The notes under the pieces: generated by a model
Databases searched by the model: none
Told to the model about the DNA's origin: nothing
What the model saw: the letters and a program-made list of their open reading frames with translations, nothing else
Part shown: one piece after another, positions 26,316 through 32,102 of the stretch
Layout of the letters: the number at the start of each line of letters is the position of its first letter
Position numbering within the stretch: the stretch's first letter is position 1
NCBI RefSeq assembly: GCF_000934725.1
Contig: NZ_JYNS01000026.1
Location: 1 to 32,102, forward strand
Length of the DNA stretch: 32,102 nt
Reading direction: 5' to 3'
DNA from: Methyloterricola oryzae
GTDB lineage: Bacteria; Pseudomonadota; Gammaproteobacteria; Methylococcales; Methylococcaceae
Made by a program: the position numbers and the translations under genes

Positions 26316-27144
26316 AATCCGATTAGCCCTCTTGCTTGCCTGTCTGCTGATCCCCATCGGCGCCGCCGCGACCGCTCCCGAAGTCATCCTTGTGTGCTAT
26401 CCCGGTGGGGCCGTAAACGCCAAGGATGCCAATGGCGCCATGAGTTCCATGCTGCACGTGGTGGAGCGTGTCGGCGGCTGGCAGGCCGAAAGCTTCGCCA
26501 GCCAATTCACCACCGACCTGGATGACTGCCGGAATTGGATGGCCGAAAAGCATCCGAAATTTGCCATCATTTCCTTGGGGCTTTTTCTCGAATTGCGTAC
26601 ACAGAGTCATCTCGAGCCGCTGGTCCAACCCAGGATCAAAGGGCGGACCTCCGAACAGTACCGCATCATTGTCCAGAAAGACAAATTCAGGAACCTTGAA
26701 GAACTCAAGGGCAAGACTCTGGGCGGAACCGTTCTGAAGGAAGATGCGTTCATCCAAAGGATCGTCCTGGCCGGGAAACTCGATCCCGCCACATTCTTCT
26801 CCCTCAAGCCGACCAACCAAGCCATCAGGGCGCTGCGCTCCCTTGACAAGGGGGAACTGGACGCCGTCATCCTCAACGAGCAGCAGTATGCCGGCTTGTC
26901 TGCGCTCTCGATGCAGTCCACGGTCGCGGCGATCTTTACGTCCGAGTCAATTCCGCTGATGGGCGTAGCAGCCGACAGCGCCAAAACGAACGCCGACGAG
27001 CGCGGCCGTTTTGCAAAAGGGGTGGAGGGCCTGTGCACGGACGCCGAAGGCAAGAAGCTGTGCGACTTGTTCGGGATCGACTCATTTGTCAAAGCGGAAT
27101 CGGGCGTTTTCGACCCCATGGTCAAACTCTGGGGAAGGAAATAA
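26308..27144 (+). CDS. bstB: Periplasmic binding protein, PhnD-like; BstB-like lipid carrier
   Basis: A 278-residue protein with a signal peptide (MPKIRLALLLACLLIPIGAA, cut near ATA). It has a PhnD-type two-lobe fold: strand PEVILVCYPGG, FAIISLGLFLEL near residue 88, then SEQYRIIVQKDKFRNLEELK and GKTLGGTVLKEDAFIQRIVL (about residues 114-155), and LDKGELDAVILNEQQYAGL near 180-198. PhnD relatives usually bind phosphonates for ABC importers. Here no ABC genes are present and the gene is fused translationally to an RND transporter, as in BstB, which binds sterols. The ATG overlaps the bstA stop. Ligand identity is inferred from operon layout. Confidence 0.72.
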   Translation: MPKIRLALLLACLLIPIGAAATAPEVILVCYPGGAVNAKDANGAMSSMLHVVERVGGWQAESFASQFTTDLDDCRNWMAEKHPKFAIISLGLFLELRTQSHLEPLVQPRIKGRTSEQYRIIVQKDKFRNLEELKGKTLGGTVLKEDAFIQRIVLAGKLDPATFFSLKPTNQAIRALRSLDKGELDAVILNEQQYAGLSALSMQSTVAAIFTSESIPLMGVAADSAKTNADERGRFAKGVEGLCTDAEGKKLCDLFGIDSFVKAESGVFDPMVKLWGRK

Positions 27145-27148
27145 GGCT

Positions 27149-27994
27149 TTGCGCAAGTCGTCTCTCCTTACCTTTGCCGCGCTAATGTTCCTGACGAGCT
27201 GCGCCGAAATTCCGCAGGATCGGGTGTCTTTCGGTAGGCTCTCGGACTGCCCCAAACTGACGGCCAGTTCACTGGCCGAATCCCAAGACCAGCTCAACGC
27301 CTCGACGGACACCCACACGCTGGCCTGCGCCTTGACGTTACTACGCGGCAACAAGTCTCCGGATCTGCGCCGCACCGCCTTGGGCAGCCGCTTGTGCCTC
27401 CATCTGGCCGAACGTGAGTTCGATCCGGAAAAACGCGAGAAACTGGCGGCGGAAGGCGTGAGCTTTGCCGAGGCCGCCCTTGCCCTGGGCGGCGACAACG
27501 ATGGGGCGGTCCACTACTATCTGGCAACCAACCTTGGCCTTACGGTGCGAGAGCACGTCGCCTTGGCCATGGACAATCTGGAGCGACTTGAGCGCGAACT
27601 GAAGCGAGCGGTGGCGCTCAACCCGGGACTGGATGACGGCGGCCCGCTTCGGGTCCTGGGGGCGCTTTATCTGAAGGCCCCGGCTTGGCCCAGCGGTATT
27701 GGCGACATCGACAAGGCGCTCGAACTTCTTCGGCAAGCGGTCAATGAATATCCTGACCATCCCCTCAACCACCTGTTCTACGCACAAGCGCTTTGGGAAG
27801 ACGACAACGACGCGTATGCCGCCCAGATCAAGACCGAACTCGCATTGGGTTTGAAGCTGCTAGAAGAAGGGGATTGGGGCTACCGCAAGATCCCCTGGCA
27901 AAAGGAATTTGAGGCATTTCAGCAGGAGATAGTGGAAGGCGCATTGCACCGCTCCCAGCCAGTGGCACAGGCCCTTTTAGAGAGCCGCCCTTGA
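27149..27994 (+). CDS. bstC: TatT-like TPR lipoprotein, BstC-like
   Basis: I start at TTG 27149, four bases after bstB and behind AAGGA; longer frames reach back into bstB. The 281-residue protein has a lipoprotein signal, LLTFAALMFLTSC, so it should be anchored to a membrane, probably the outer one. The helical repeats match the TatT family of TRAP-associated proteins: FAEAALALGGDNDGAVHYYL, LNPGLDDGGPLRVLGALYL (about residues 160-176), and GDIDKALELLRQAVNEYPDH with LNHLFYAQALWEDD. In the Methylococcus system BstC is the third partner that receives sterol at the outer membrane. No other gene follows closely. Confidence 0.72.
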   Translation: MRKSSLLTFAALMFLTSCAEIPQDRVSFGRLSDCPKLTASSLAESQDQLNASTDTHTLACALTLLRGNKSPDLRRTALGSRLCLHLAEREFDPEKREKLAAEGVSFAEAALALGGDNDGAVHYYLATNLGLTVREHVALAMDNLERLERELKRAVALNPGLDDGGPLRVLGALYLKAPAWPSGIGDIDKALELLRQAVNEYPDHPLNHLFYAQALWEDDNDAYAAQIKTELALGLKLLEEGDWGYRKIPWQKEFEAFQQEIVEGALHRSQPVAQALLESRP

Positions 27995-28085
27995 TCAAAA
28001 ACAGGCAACGTTCGTGAACCGCACATTCTTCTAGCCGCTGCAACTTATCCCAAACCGGGCAACACCGACAATTTCCTCTCCACCC

Positions 28086-28774
28086 TTATTGGGCAATGAG
28101 GCCTGCCTTGAGGCGCTCCAAGGTCTTGAGCATCGTCTTCTTCAGCAGTTCCCGACCTGCAGAATACCTCGCGCCGCTTGCAATGCCAGCCACTTGGTCA
28201 GTAAACGTTCGCACCTGCTGAAAATACGACCGCGCAAGGTCGCATCGCCCGAGGTGTGGATCCGCCAGCGACGGGCTTCGACTTGATTGGCGACGGGCTC
28301 CATTCCATCTCCGTTGACAAAGAAGGCCGCGTCGAGATCCATGCGTCCGCCGATCTTTCCCGTGAGAAGCATCCGGTCCAGGAACAGACCGGCCGGTTTG
28401 TCCTCGTCGACGGGCCAGGCCCACCCCGAACGGTTCTGCCTGAGGAAGGCATAGTGCAATCCATCCCAACCCTCCCAGGACCAAGTCCACCGTGTCAGAG
28501 CCCAAGGGGGATAATCGCTGGCACAGGCAGCACCCTGATCGGCTGCACCATGCTTTGCCGAGATTCCCGGCTGACTCACGGCTTCCCACTGCGCCGCGCA
28601 TGGTGCGGGCGATGCCCGCTCCAGGGCTGAGGCGGGTGCCGCCGCAGTGCAACACGGCAGCGAGAACATGCCGAGCAGAGGCCATGGCGGCGGTAGCCGA
28701 AACGGCCGGCTGGCCGCTGGTTGGCCCAAGGACCGATCCGTTACCTCCGTGCCGTAAGGCGGAAGCTGGGCCAA
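28086..28774 (-). pseudogene. Broken gene with weak similarity to phosphate-selective porins
   Basis: One minus-strand frame (28774 to 28142) has a signal-like LLGMFSLPCCTAAAPASA and then GWDGLHYAFLRQNRSGW, LLTGKIGGRMDLDAAFFVNG and EARRWRIHTSGDATL. These recall the N-terminal part of OprO/OprP-like porins (GGRxxLDAAFF, RRxRxxxxGDA). After about residue 178 the barrel should continue for hundreds of residues, but the similarity stops. A neighbouring frame then supplies SYFQQVRTFTDQVAGIASGA and ELLKKTMLKTLERLKAGL to a stop at 28086, whose origin I cannot name. Truncation plus frameshift is the simplest reading. The porin match is from memory and weak. Confidence 0.35.
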
Positions 28775-29926
28775 ACCTTATTTGAACTGTCCCTGATCCA
28801 GGGCGATCCGTTTTTCCGCCTGCAACGCCGCATCGGGTTGATACCGCACCAAGGCTTGGGGCTGATCCGGCGGGCGCTGTTTTTCGCACTGCTGGCTTGG
28901 CTGCCGATCGCGGTTTGGGCAGTCTTAAAAGGGCGGGCGATGCCAGGGGGCGTGGGCGAACCGCTACTGCAGCACTATGGCATCCATTTTCGCTTTCTGG
29001 TGGCCGTCCCTCTGCTTATCTTCGTCGAGGGCATGGCGCATCGAGTGACGACCCAACTCATCCCGTATTTTTTGACGTCCGGTCTAGTGCGTGATGAACA
29101 AAGGGGCCAGTTCCGGAAAGTCCTGGAGGGAATCGTCCGGCTACGCAACAGTTCCCATCCCTGGGTGGTCATTGTCGCCTGGGTTGCACTGGGGCCTTCA
29201 CCCGCCTCAGAGCACGAGCTGATTTGGACGACCGAAGGCGAGCCGGCATCCCTTCGTTTGGGATTCGGCAGCTGGTGGCTGGCCTATATGGCGCGGCCGA
29301 TCTTCGTCGCCCTGCTCGTTGCCTGGTTGTGGCGCCTGGTCCTGGCGTTCCTTTTGCTTAAACTCATAGCGGCATTGAACCTGGCTTTGGTGCCCACGCA
29401 TCCCGACCGCGCGGGCGGGTTGGGTTTTCTGGAAAAGCTACCCTCGGCATTCAGCCTGTTTGCCTTCGCGGTATCCGCCGTGCTGGCTGCACGACTGGCT
29501 CAAGAGGTGGTTTATCACGGGGGCCATGTTGTGTCTCTCAAGGCTGTCGCCCTTGTCTTCCTGATTATCGTGGTGGTGTTGTGCCTGGCGCCGCTCCTGG
29601 TGTTCATTCCCAAACTGGAGGGGGCGAAGCGCCGTGCCGTCCTTGAATACGGCGCCCTGATCGGAGAGCACGGACGTTTGGTGCACCGTCGCTGGATTCA
29701 GCGCGAGCCGGTTGACGAATCACCCTTGCTCGATGCGCCGGAACTTGGCCCGGTGGCTGACACCCTGAGCCTTTACGAGGCAGTGACTAAGATGCGGACG
29801 GCGCCCCTGGGCAAGACGGCAATCACGGCCATCGCCCTGCCTGCCGGAATCCCATTGCTGGCCCTGTTCGCCATCGTGGTGCCGATCAAGGACATGCTAC
29901 TCAAGATTCTGTCCAGCTTGGCTTAG
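28721..29926 (+). CDS. Unknown polytopic membrane protein, start uncertain
   Basis: An open frame of 401 codons, most with clear protein character. There are at least six membrane segments (for example LIRRALFFALLAWLPIAVWA near residues 48-67, RFLVAVPLLIFVEG near 91, PIFVALLVAWLWRLVLAFLL near 193, and FLIIVVVLCLAPLLVFIP near 284). A conserved-looking loop, ALVPTHPDRAGGLGFLEKLP, lies near residue 225. No function is known to me. No ATG occurs in frame before residue 74, and TTG 28721 has no ribosome site. The recognisable part starts near FELSLIQGDPFFRLQRRIGL, so the true 5' end may be lost or a rare start is used. Confidence 0.65.
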   Translation: MAQGPIRYLRAVRRKLGQTLFELSLIQGDPFFRLQRRIGLIPHQGLGLIRRALFFALLAWLPIAVWAVLKGRAMPGGVGEPLLQHYGIHFRFLVAVPLLIFVEGMAHRVTTQLIPYFLTSGLVRDEQRGQFRKVLEGIVRLRNSSHPWVVIVAWVALGPSPASEHELIWTTEGEPASLRLGFGSWWLAYMARPIFVALLVAWLWRLVLAFLLLKLIAALNLALVPTHPDRAGGLGFLEKLPSAFSLFAFAVSAVLAARLAQEVVYHGGHVVSLKAVALVFLIIVVVLCLAPLLVFIPKLEGAKRRAVLEYGALIGEHGRLVHRRWIQREPVDESPLLDAPELGPVADTLSLYEAVTKMRTAPLGKTAITAIALPAGIPLLALFAIVVPIKDMLLKILSSLA

Positions 29927-30094
29927 GAACGTGTGCCTGTCTTGGAAGCACTGTCTTGGGCCGAAAGCCCTTGAACGTTTTGCATGCTGGAATAACCTTC
30001 GAGGGAGTCGAAGCCAACTCGCAAGGGCCTAGAATAGGGAAACGACCGATATCGGCGACGCCGCGTCACGCGGCATGCATACAGAAGCCAGGTC

Positions 30095-30364
30095 ATGAAC
30101 GCGAAAAACGGTTTTCGGTTGGGTACACTGGTTTTGGTTCTCGGCATATTCGGGCTGCTGATCTGGACCACGTCTAGCTACGCGCAAACAGAGGGCATGG
30201 AACGGCGGCAGGGTGCTCGCGACATTAGACAGGGAGGCCGCGATGCTGCGCGCGAAGCCAAGGATAAGTGCCGCGAAATGGGCGGCAACCGCCCCGAATG
30301 CCGGCAGCACAAGCGGTCCGTGAAACAGCAGTCTCGCCAATCCGCCAGGGAACGCAGGTGGTAA
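30095..30364 (+). CDS. Small exported Arg-rich protein
   Basis: An 89-residue protein behind an AGG ribosome site. A signal peptide or anchor (residues 9-30, LGTLVLVLGIFGLLIWTTSSYA) leads to a strongly basic, Arg- and Gln-rich mature part: MERRQGARDIRQGGRDAARE, then two Cys (KCREMGGNRPEC) that could form a disulfide, and RQHKRSVKQQSRQSARERRW. No known domain. Similar short Arg-rich exported proteins occur widely in proteobacteria without assigned function. It stands alone between the membrane protein and a GNAT remnant. Confidence 0.6.
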   Translation: MNAKNGFRLGTLVLVLGIFGLLIWTTSSYAQTEGMERRQGARDIRQGGRDAAREAKDKCREMGGNRPECRQHKRSVKQQSRQSARERRW

Positions 30365-30379
30365 GATCCTCAAAATCGC

Positions 30380-30614
30380 ATACCGGGTATCCGACTGGGT
30401 CGACTGGCGGTCGATCTGCGCTGCCAGCGCAAAGGAATGGGGGGAACTATTGCTGGTCTATGCCCTGACCCGCGCCCGACAGATTCAGCATTATGCGGGC
30501 GTGGTCGGACTGTTAGTGGACGGCCTCGATGAACAGGCCTCGGGGTTTTATTTGCGACTGGGCTTCTCGCCCTCCCACGGCAATCCGCTCTTGCTGTTTT
30601 TGCCAATCAAATAG
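30380..30614 (+). pseudogene. GNAT acetyltransferase, C-terminal remnant with frameshift
   Basis: The frame from 30380 reads IPGIRLGRLAVDLRCQRKGM, the strand and acetyl-CoA loop (QRKGMGE in intact relatives). A run of G at 30439-30444 has one base too many. The next frame continues ELLLVYALTRARQIQHYAGV, then SGFYLRLGFSPSHGNPLLLF to a TAG at 30614. The pattern matches the C-terminal half of TacT/AtaT-type GNAT toxins, which acetylate aminoacyl-tRNA. The N-terminal half and any antitoxin gene are missing. Confidence 0.75.
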
Positions 30615-30788
30615 GAGATCCTCGAAGGAAATCCAGACTACCCAAGCCGACGAGCCCATGGCTATCAACTCGAACTGAGGTGCACTGGGTCAGGTCGTGC
30701 TGAGCTTCAGGATTGCCGAAGGACTTCACCACCGATGTGACCAGAACAAAACCCAAACTCGGTTAGGTTTATGTGATACACTTTCGGC
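30615..30788. promoter_or_regulatory. Intergenic region with candidate promoter of the DUF4160 gene
   Basis: No gene here. TGTGATACA at about 30772-30780 could be an extended -10 element; transcription from it would begin within a few bases of the ATG at 30789, giving a leaderless or nearly leaderless mRNA. No ribosome site precedes that ATG, which agrees. The -35 region is weak. Confidence 0.3.
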
Positions 30789-31037
30789 ATGCGCACGGTA
30801 ATGGCCTTCAACGGAATGCGGGTGGTGATCTATCCAAACGATCACCGATCACCCCATGTCCACGTCATTGCTGCGGAGGGGAGCGCTGTCATCAACTTGG
30901 ATTGCCCAAACGGACGCCCCTCGCTGCGTGAAAACCATGGACTCCCACGCGCTCAACTCCGGCAGATCCTGGAAGAGATTGACGGCAACCTAACCAACCT
31001 GTGCAATGCCTGGCAGAGGATTCACGGCTATGTCTGA
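30789..31037 (+). CDS. DUF4160 domain protein
   Basis: An 82-residue protein covering the whole DUF4160 domain. The typical opening MRVVIYPNDHRSPHVHVIAA contains the conserved Asn-Asp/Glu-His-x-P-x-H-x-H segment (residues 17-25), followed by a strand ending INLD and an LRENHGLPRAQLRQILEEID helix. The His cluster suggests metal or nucleic-acid chemistry, but none is proven. It overlaps the DUF2442 gene by eight bases. This gene order recurs in many genomes and has been treated as a putative toxin-antitoxin pair. Confidence 0.85.
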   Translation: MRTVMAFNGMRVVIYPNDHRSPHVHVIAAEGSAVINLDCPNGRPSLRENHGLPRAQLRQILEEIDGNLTNLCNAWQRIHGYV

Positions 31038-31479
31038 CTGGATTGATCACCACCTCGACGCGGAACTTGAACATGCCGACAAGCGTGGACAAGCGGTGCG
31101 CCAACAGAGCCCCTTAGCGGTTTCTGCTGGCTACAAGGATGGAAAGATCGTGGTCGAACTGGATACCGGTATAGAGATCCGATTCGCGCCTGCAGCAGCA
31201 CAGGGACTCGAGAACGGCACTCCGGAACAACTCGCGGATGTGATTGTCGAGCAGAAAGGGCTTGGCTTGCATTGGCCGCAGCTCGATGCCGACCTATATG
31301 TTCCCACCCTGATCCGGGGTCTGCTCGGATCGAAGCGCTGGATGGCGGAGCTCGGAAGAATTGGGGGGAAAGCATCTACTCCTGGCAAAGCTGCTGCAGC
31401 CAGGGCAAATGGCCGACTCGGCGGCCGACCCCGCAAGCAATCCAACCTGCCTAAGCCTAAGAATCAACCATCCACCTAA
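31030..31479 (+). CDS. DUF2442 domain protein with basic C-terminal tail
   Basis: I start at ATG 31030 (149 residues), within the DUF4160 stop region; a longer frame from 31006 overlaps more without benefit. The middle holds the DUF2442 fold: AVSAGYKDGKIVVELDTGIE, IRFAPAAAQGLENGTPEQLA and LGLHWPQLDADLYVPTLIRG (residues about 38-105). The tail, GRIGGKASTPGKAAAARANG and LGGRPRK, is Arg/Lys-rich and resembles the DNA-binding or disordered tails of antitoxins. If the pair is a toxin-antitoxin module, this would be the antitoxin. Function is inferred. Confidence 0.8.
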   Translation: MSDWIDHHLDAELEHADKRGQAVRQQSPLAVSAGYKDGKIVVELDTGIEIRFAPAAAQGLENGTPEQLADVIVEQKGLGLHWPQLDADLYVPTLIRGLLGSKRWMAELGRIGGKASTPGKAAAARANGRLGGRPRKQSNLPKPKNQPST

Positions 31480-31488
31480 CAGAGCCCT

Positions 31489-31629
31489 CTAATCGATCTC
31501 GTAGGTGAACAACTCTGATTTCAAATCGACCCGAATGAAGCGCGCCTGATAAGCGTCGCAGACCGCGTCATAGAACCGCGCCTTGGCGCCGCTGTCCGAT
31601 AGTTTCCGACCTCGGGGATTGACCCTCAT
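31489..31629 (-). CDS. Short ORF of unknown function (46 residues)
   Basis: ATG 31629 to TAG 31489 on the minus strand gives MRVNPRGRKLSDSGAKARFY, DAVCDAYQARFIRVDLKSEL and FTYEID. The composition is protein-like, with alternating strand and helix. It overlaps the end of the ORF at 31568-31783 in another frame, so the two may be one frameshifted gene. I recognise no family. Confidence 0.35.
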   Translation of the reverse strand: MRVNPRGRKLSDSGAKARFYDAVCDAYQARFIRVDLKSELFTYEID

Positions 31630-31783
31630 CTTCAGAATCAAGCTTGCGGGTCCACGGGTCGGCCATCCTGGTCAGTTCGTCGATGGCTTGCTGAAGCTGA
31701 TCCCGCTGTTCCTGGGCTCGAATGGGATCATGCGCGATGATCGGACGCAGAGTTTCGCCAATTGCTTTGGTCACTTGTTTCAT
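31568..31783 (-). CDS. Short ORF of unknown function next to the tRNA half
   Basis: ATG 31783 opens a 71-residue frame: MKQVTKAIGETLRPIIAHDP, then a charged helix EQRDQLQQAIDELTRMADPW, then a tail that may be out of frame after DSEDEG. The first 55 residues look real. Its start lies 11 bases from the hairpin beside the tRNA-Met half, a position where element-borne genes often sit. An ATG within DSEDEG begins the next ORF. Confidence 0.35.
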   Translation of the reverse strand: MKQVTKAIGETLRPIIAHDPIRAQEQRDQLQQAIDELTRMADPWTRKLDSEDEGQSPRSETIGQRRQGAVL

Positions 31784-31794
31784 TAGAAAAAAAT

Positions 31795-31820
31795 AAAGGC
31801 TTGCATCAGCGCAAACCTTT
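31795..31820. terminator. Hairpin beside the second tRNA 3' half
   Basis: AAAGGCTTGC (31795-31804) pairs with GCAAACCTTT (31811-31820) at nine of ten positions around a 6-base loop. The preceding A-rich tract gives T residues on the minus strand. In sequence and position it parallels the hairpin at 13636. Confidence 0.5.
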
Positions 31821-31827
31821 GATTTTA

Positions 31828-31872
31828 TGGTGGGCCCTGTAGGACTCGAACCTACGACCAAAGGATTATGAG
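31828..31872 (-). repeat. tRNA-Met(CAT)-like 3' half, probable att site
   Basis: The minus strand has the anticodon loop CTCATAA, a following stem half, the T-arm GTAGG-TTCGAGT-CCTAC, an acceptor half and a complete ACCA end. Upstream of the loop the bases (ACGACCACCC region on the plus strand) do not complete a tRNA. It is therefore a 3' half, as left by integration of a tyrosine-integrase element at a tRNA-Met gene. Confidence 0.7.
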
Positions 31873-31951
31873 TTTGCATACGACCACCCGTGCCTAGAAA
31901 AATCAACAGTATTCGAGCGAAAGAAACGGAAGCTAACTCTTTGGTTAATCT

Positions 31952-32102
31952 GTAGAAGTCGCGACCTGATCTGACAGTTACCCGTTTTGGGTACGCTGGG
32001 TTGTCAGATCAGATTCAACTGGCTGACTTTCTGGTTCCACACCTCCTTTCCAGCGTGAAGCGTTTGTAGGGGAGTGCGACCGCAACACATCTTACCCTGA
32101 TG
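31952..32102 (-). mobile_element. IS481-family element, second copy, cut by the window edge
   Basis: The element end TGTAGAAGTCGCGACCTGA at 31952 is identical to that at 22558, and the following 150 bases are clearly homologous with scattered substitutions. The orientation is the same as the first copy. The rest lies beyond the window. Confidence 0.8.
32004..32102 (-). CDS. IS481 transposase, C-terminal end (partial)
   Basis: The minus-strand frame enters from the window edge and reads HQGKMCCGRTPLQTLHAGKE, VWNQKVSQLNLI and stops at 32004. This matches the end of the copy at 22612 with a few substitutions (for example HAGKEVWNQ against NAGKEMWDQ). Whether this copy is intact cannot be seen. 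Confidence 0.8.
   Translation of the reverse strand, partial: HQGKMCCGRTPLQTLHAGKEVWNQKVSQLNLI

Noticed and set aside
26308-27144. Phosphonate ABC importer binding protein (PhnD)
   Set aside because: The fold fits, but there is no ABC ATPase or permease nearby and the gene overlaps an RND lipid transporter, which favours the BstB reading.
31828-31872. Functional tRNA-Met gene
   Set aside because: Only the 3' half is present; no D-arm, 5' acceptor strand or full anticodon stem can be built upstream.
31568-31906. Longer 112-codon form of the ORF at 31568-31783
   Set aside because: Its first 41 codons are a translation of the tRNA 3' half and hairpin (THNPLVVGSSPTGPT is a usual artefact of such sequence), so the start at 31783 is preferred.

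Overview
The window looks like chromosomal accessory DNA of a GC-rich gammaproteobacterium. The best clue to lineage is the three-gene block at 23592-27994 (RND transporter, PhnD-like binding protein, TatT-like lipoprotein). It matches the architecture of the BstABC sterol-transport system known from Methylococcus capsulatus, so a Methylococcaceae methanotroph is my inference. No methane-oxidation or sterol-synthesis gene is present to confirm it.

Layout. 1-253: right end of an IS66-family element. 324-3159 (minus): two secreted phosphatases (histidine-acid type and calcineurin-like) with a small unknown ORF between them. 3160-4260: no convincing gene. 4264-12979 (plus): a complete divalent-metal resistance block. 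It holds an SmtB/CzrA-type ArsR sensor with an operator-like palindrome, a His-rich CDF exporter, an SmbP-like periplasmic metal-binding protein, an unknown secreted protein, then CzcC, CzcB, a PII-like protein and CzcA. 13019-13720: a recombination scar with a CDF pseudogene, the frameshifted tail of a tyrosine integrase, a hairpin and a tRNA 3' half. 14167-16625 (plus): a DUF1254/DUF1214 protein and an outer-membrane barrel. 16806-21953 (minus): an operon-like run of five genes (membrane protein, arylsulfatase, outer-membrane protein, membrane protein, multiheme cytochrome c with TPRs), four of them broken. 22067-23024: gene debris and a 5'-truncated IS481-family element. 23592-27994 (plus): the bstABC-like operon. 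28086-30614: a porin-like remnant, a polytopic membrane protein, a small secreted basic protein and a GNAT remnant. 30789-31479: a DUF4160-DUF2442 pair. 31489-32102: two short ORFs, a second tRNA 3' half with a hairpin, and the end of a second IS481 copy.

How it works together. The metal block reads as one zinc/cadmium/cobalt programme: sensing (SmtB-type site DxHx10HxxE), export from cytoplasm to periplasm (CDF), periplasmic buffering (SmbP), and transenvelope export (CzcCBA) with a PII-type small protein probably tuning the pump. The Bst-like block reads as inner-membrane extraction, a periplasmic shuttle and an outer-membrane acceptor for a hydrophobic lipid. Between them lies DNA shaped by integrases and insertion sequences. 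Several genes there carry single-base lesions, nonsense codons or deletions; either the region is decaying or some lesions are sequencing errors in homopolymer runs.
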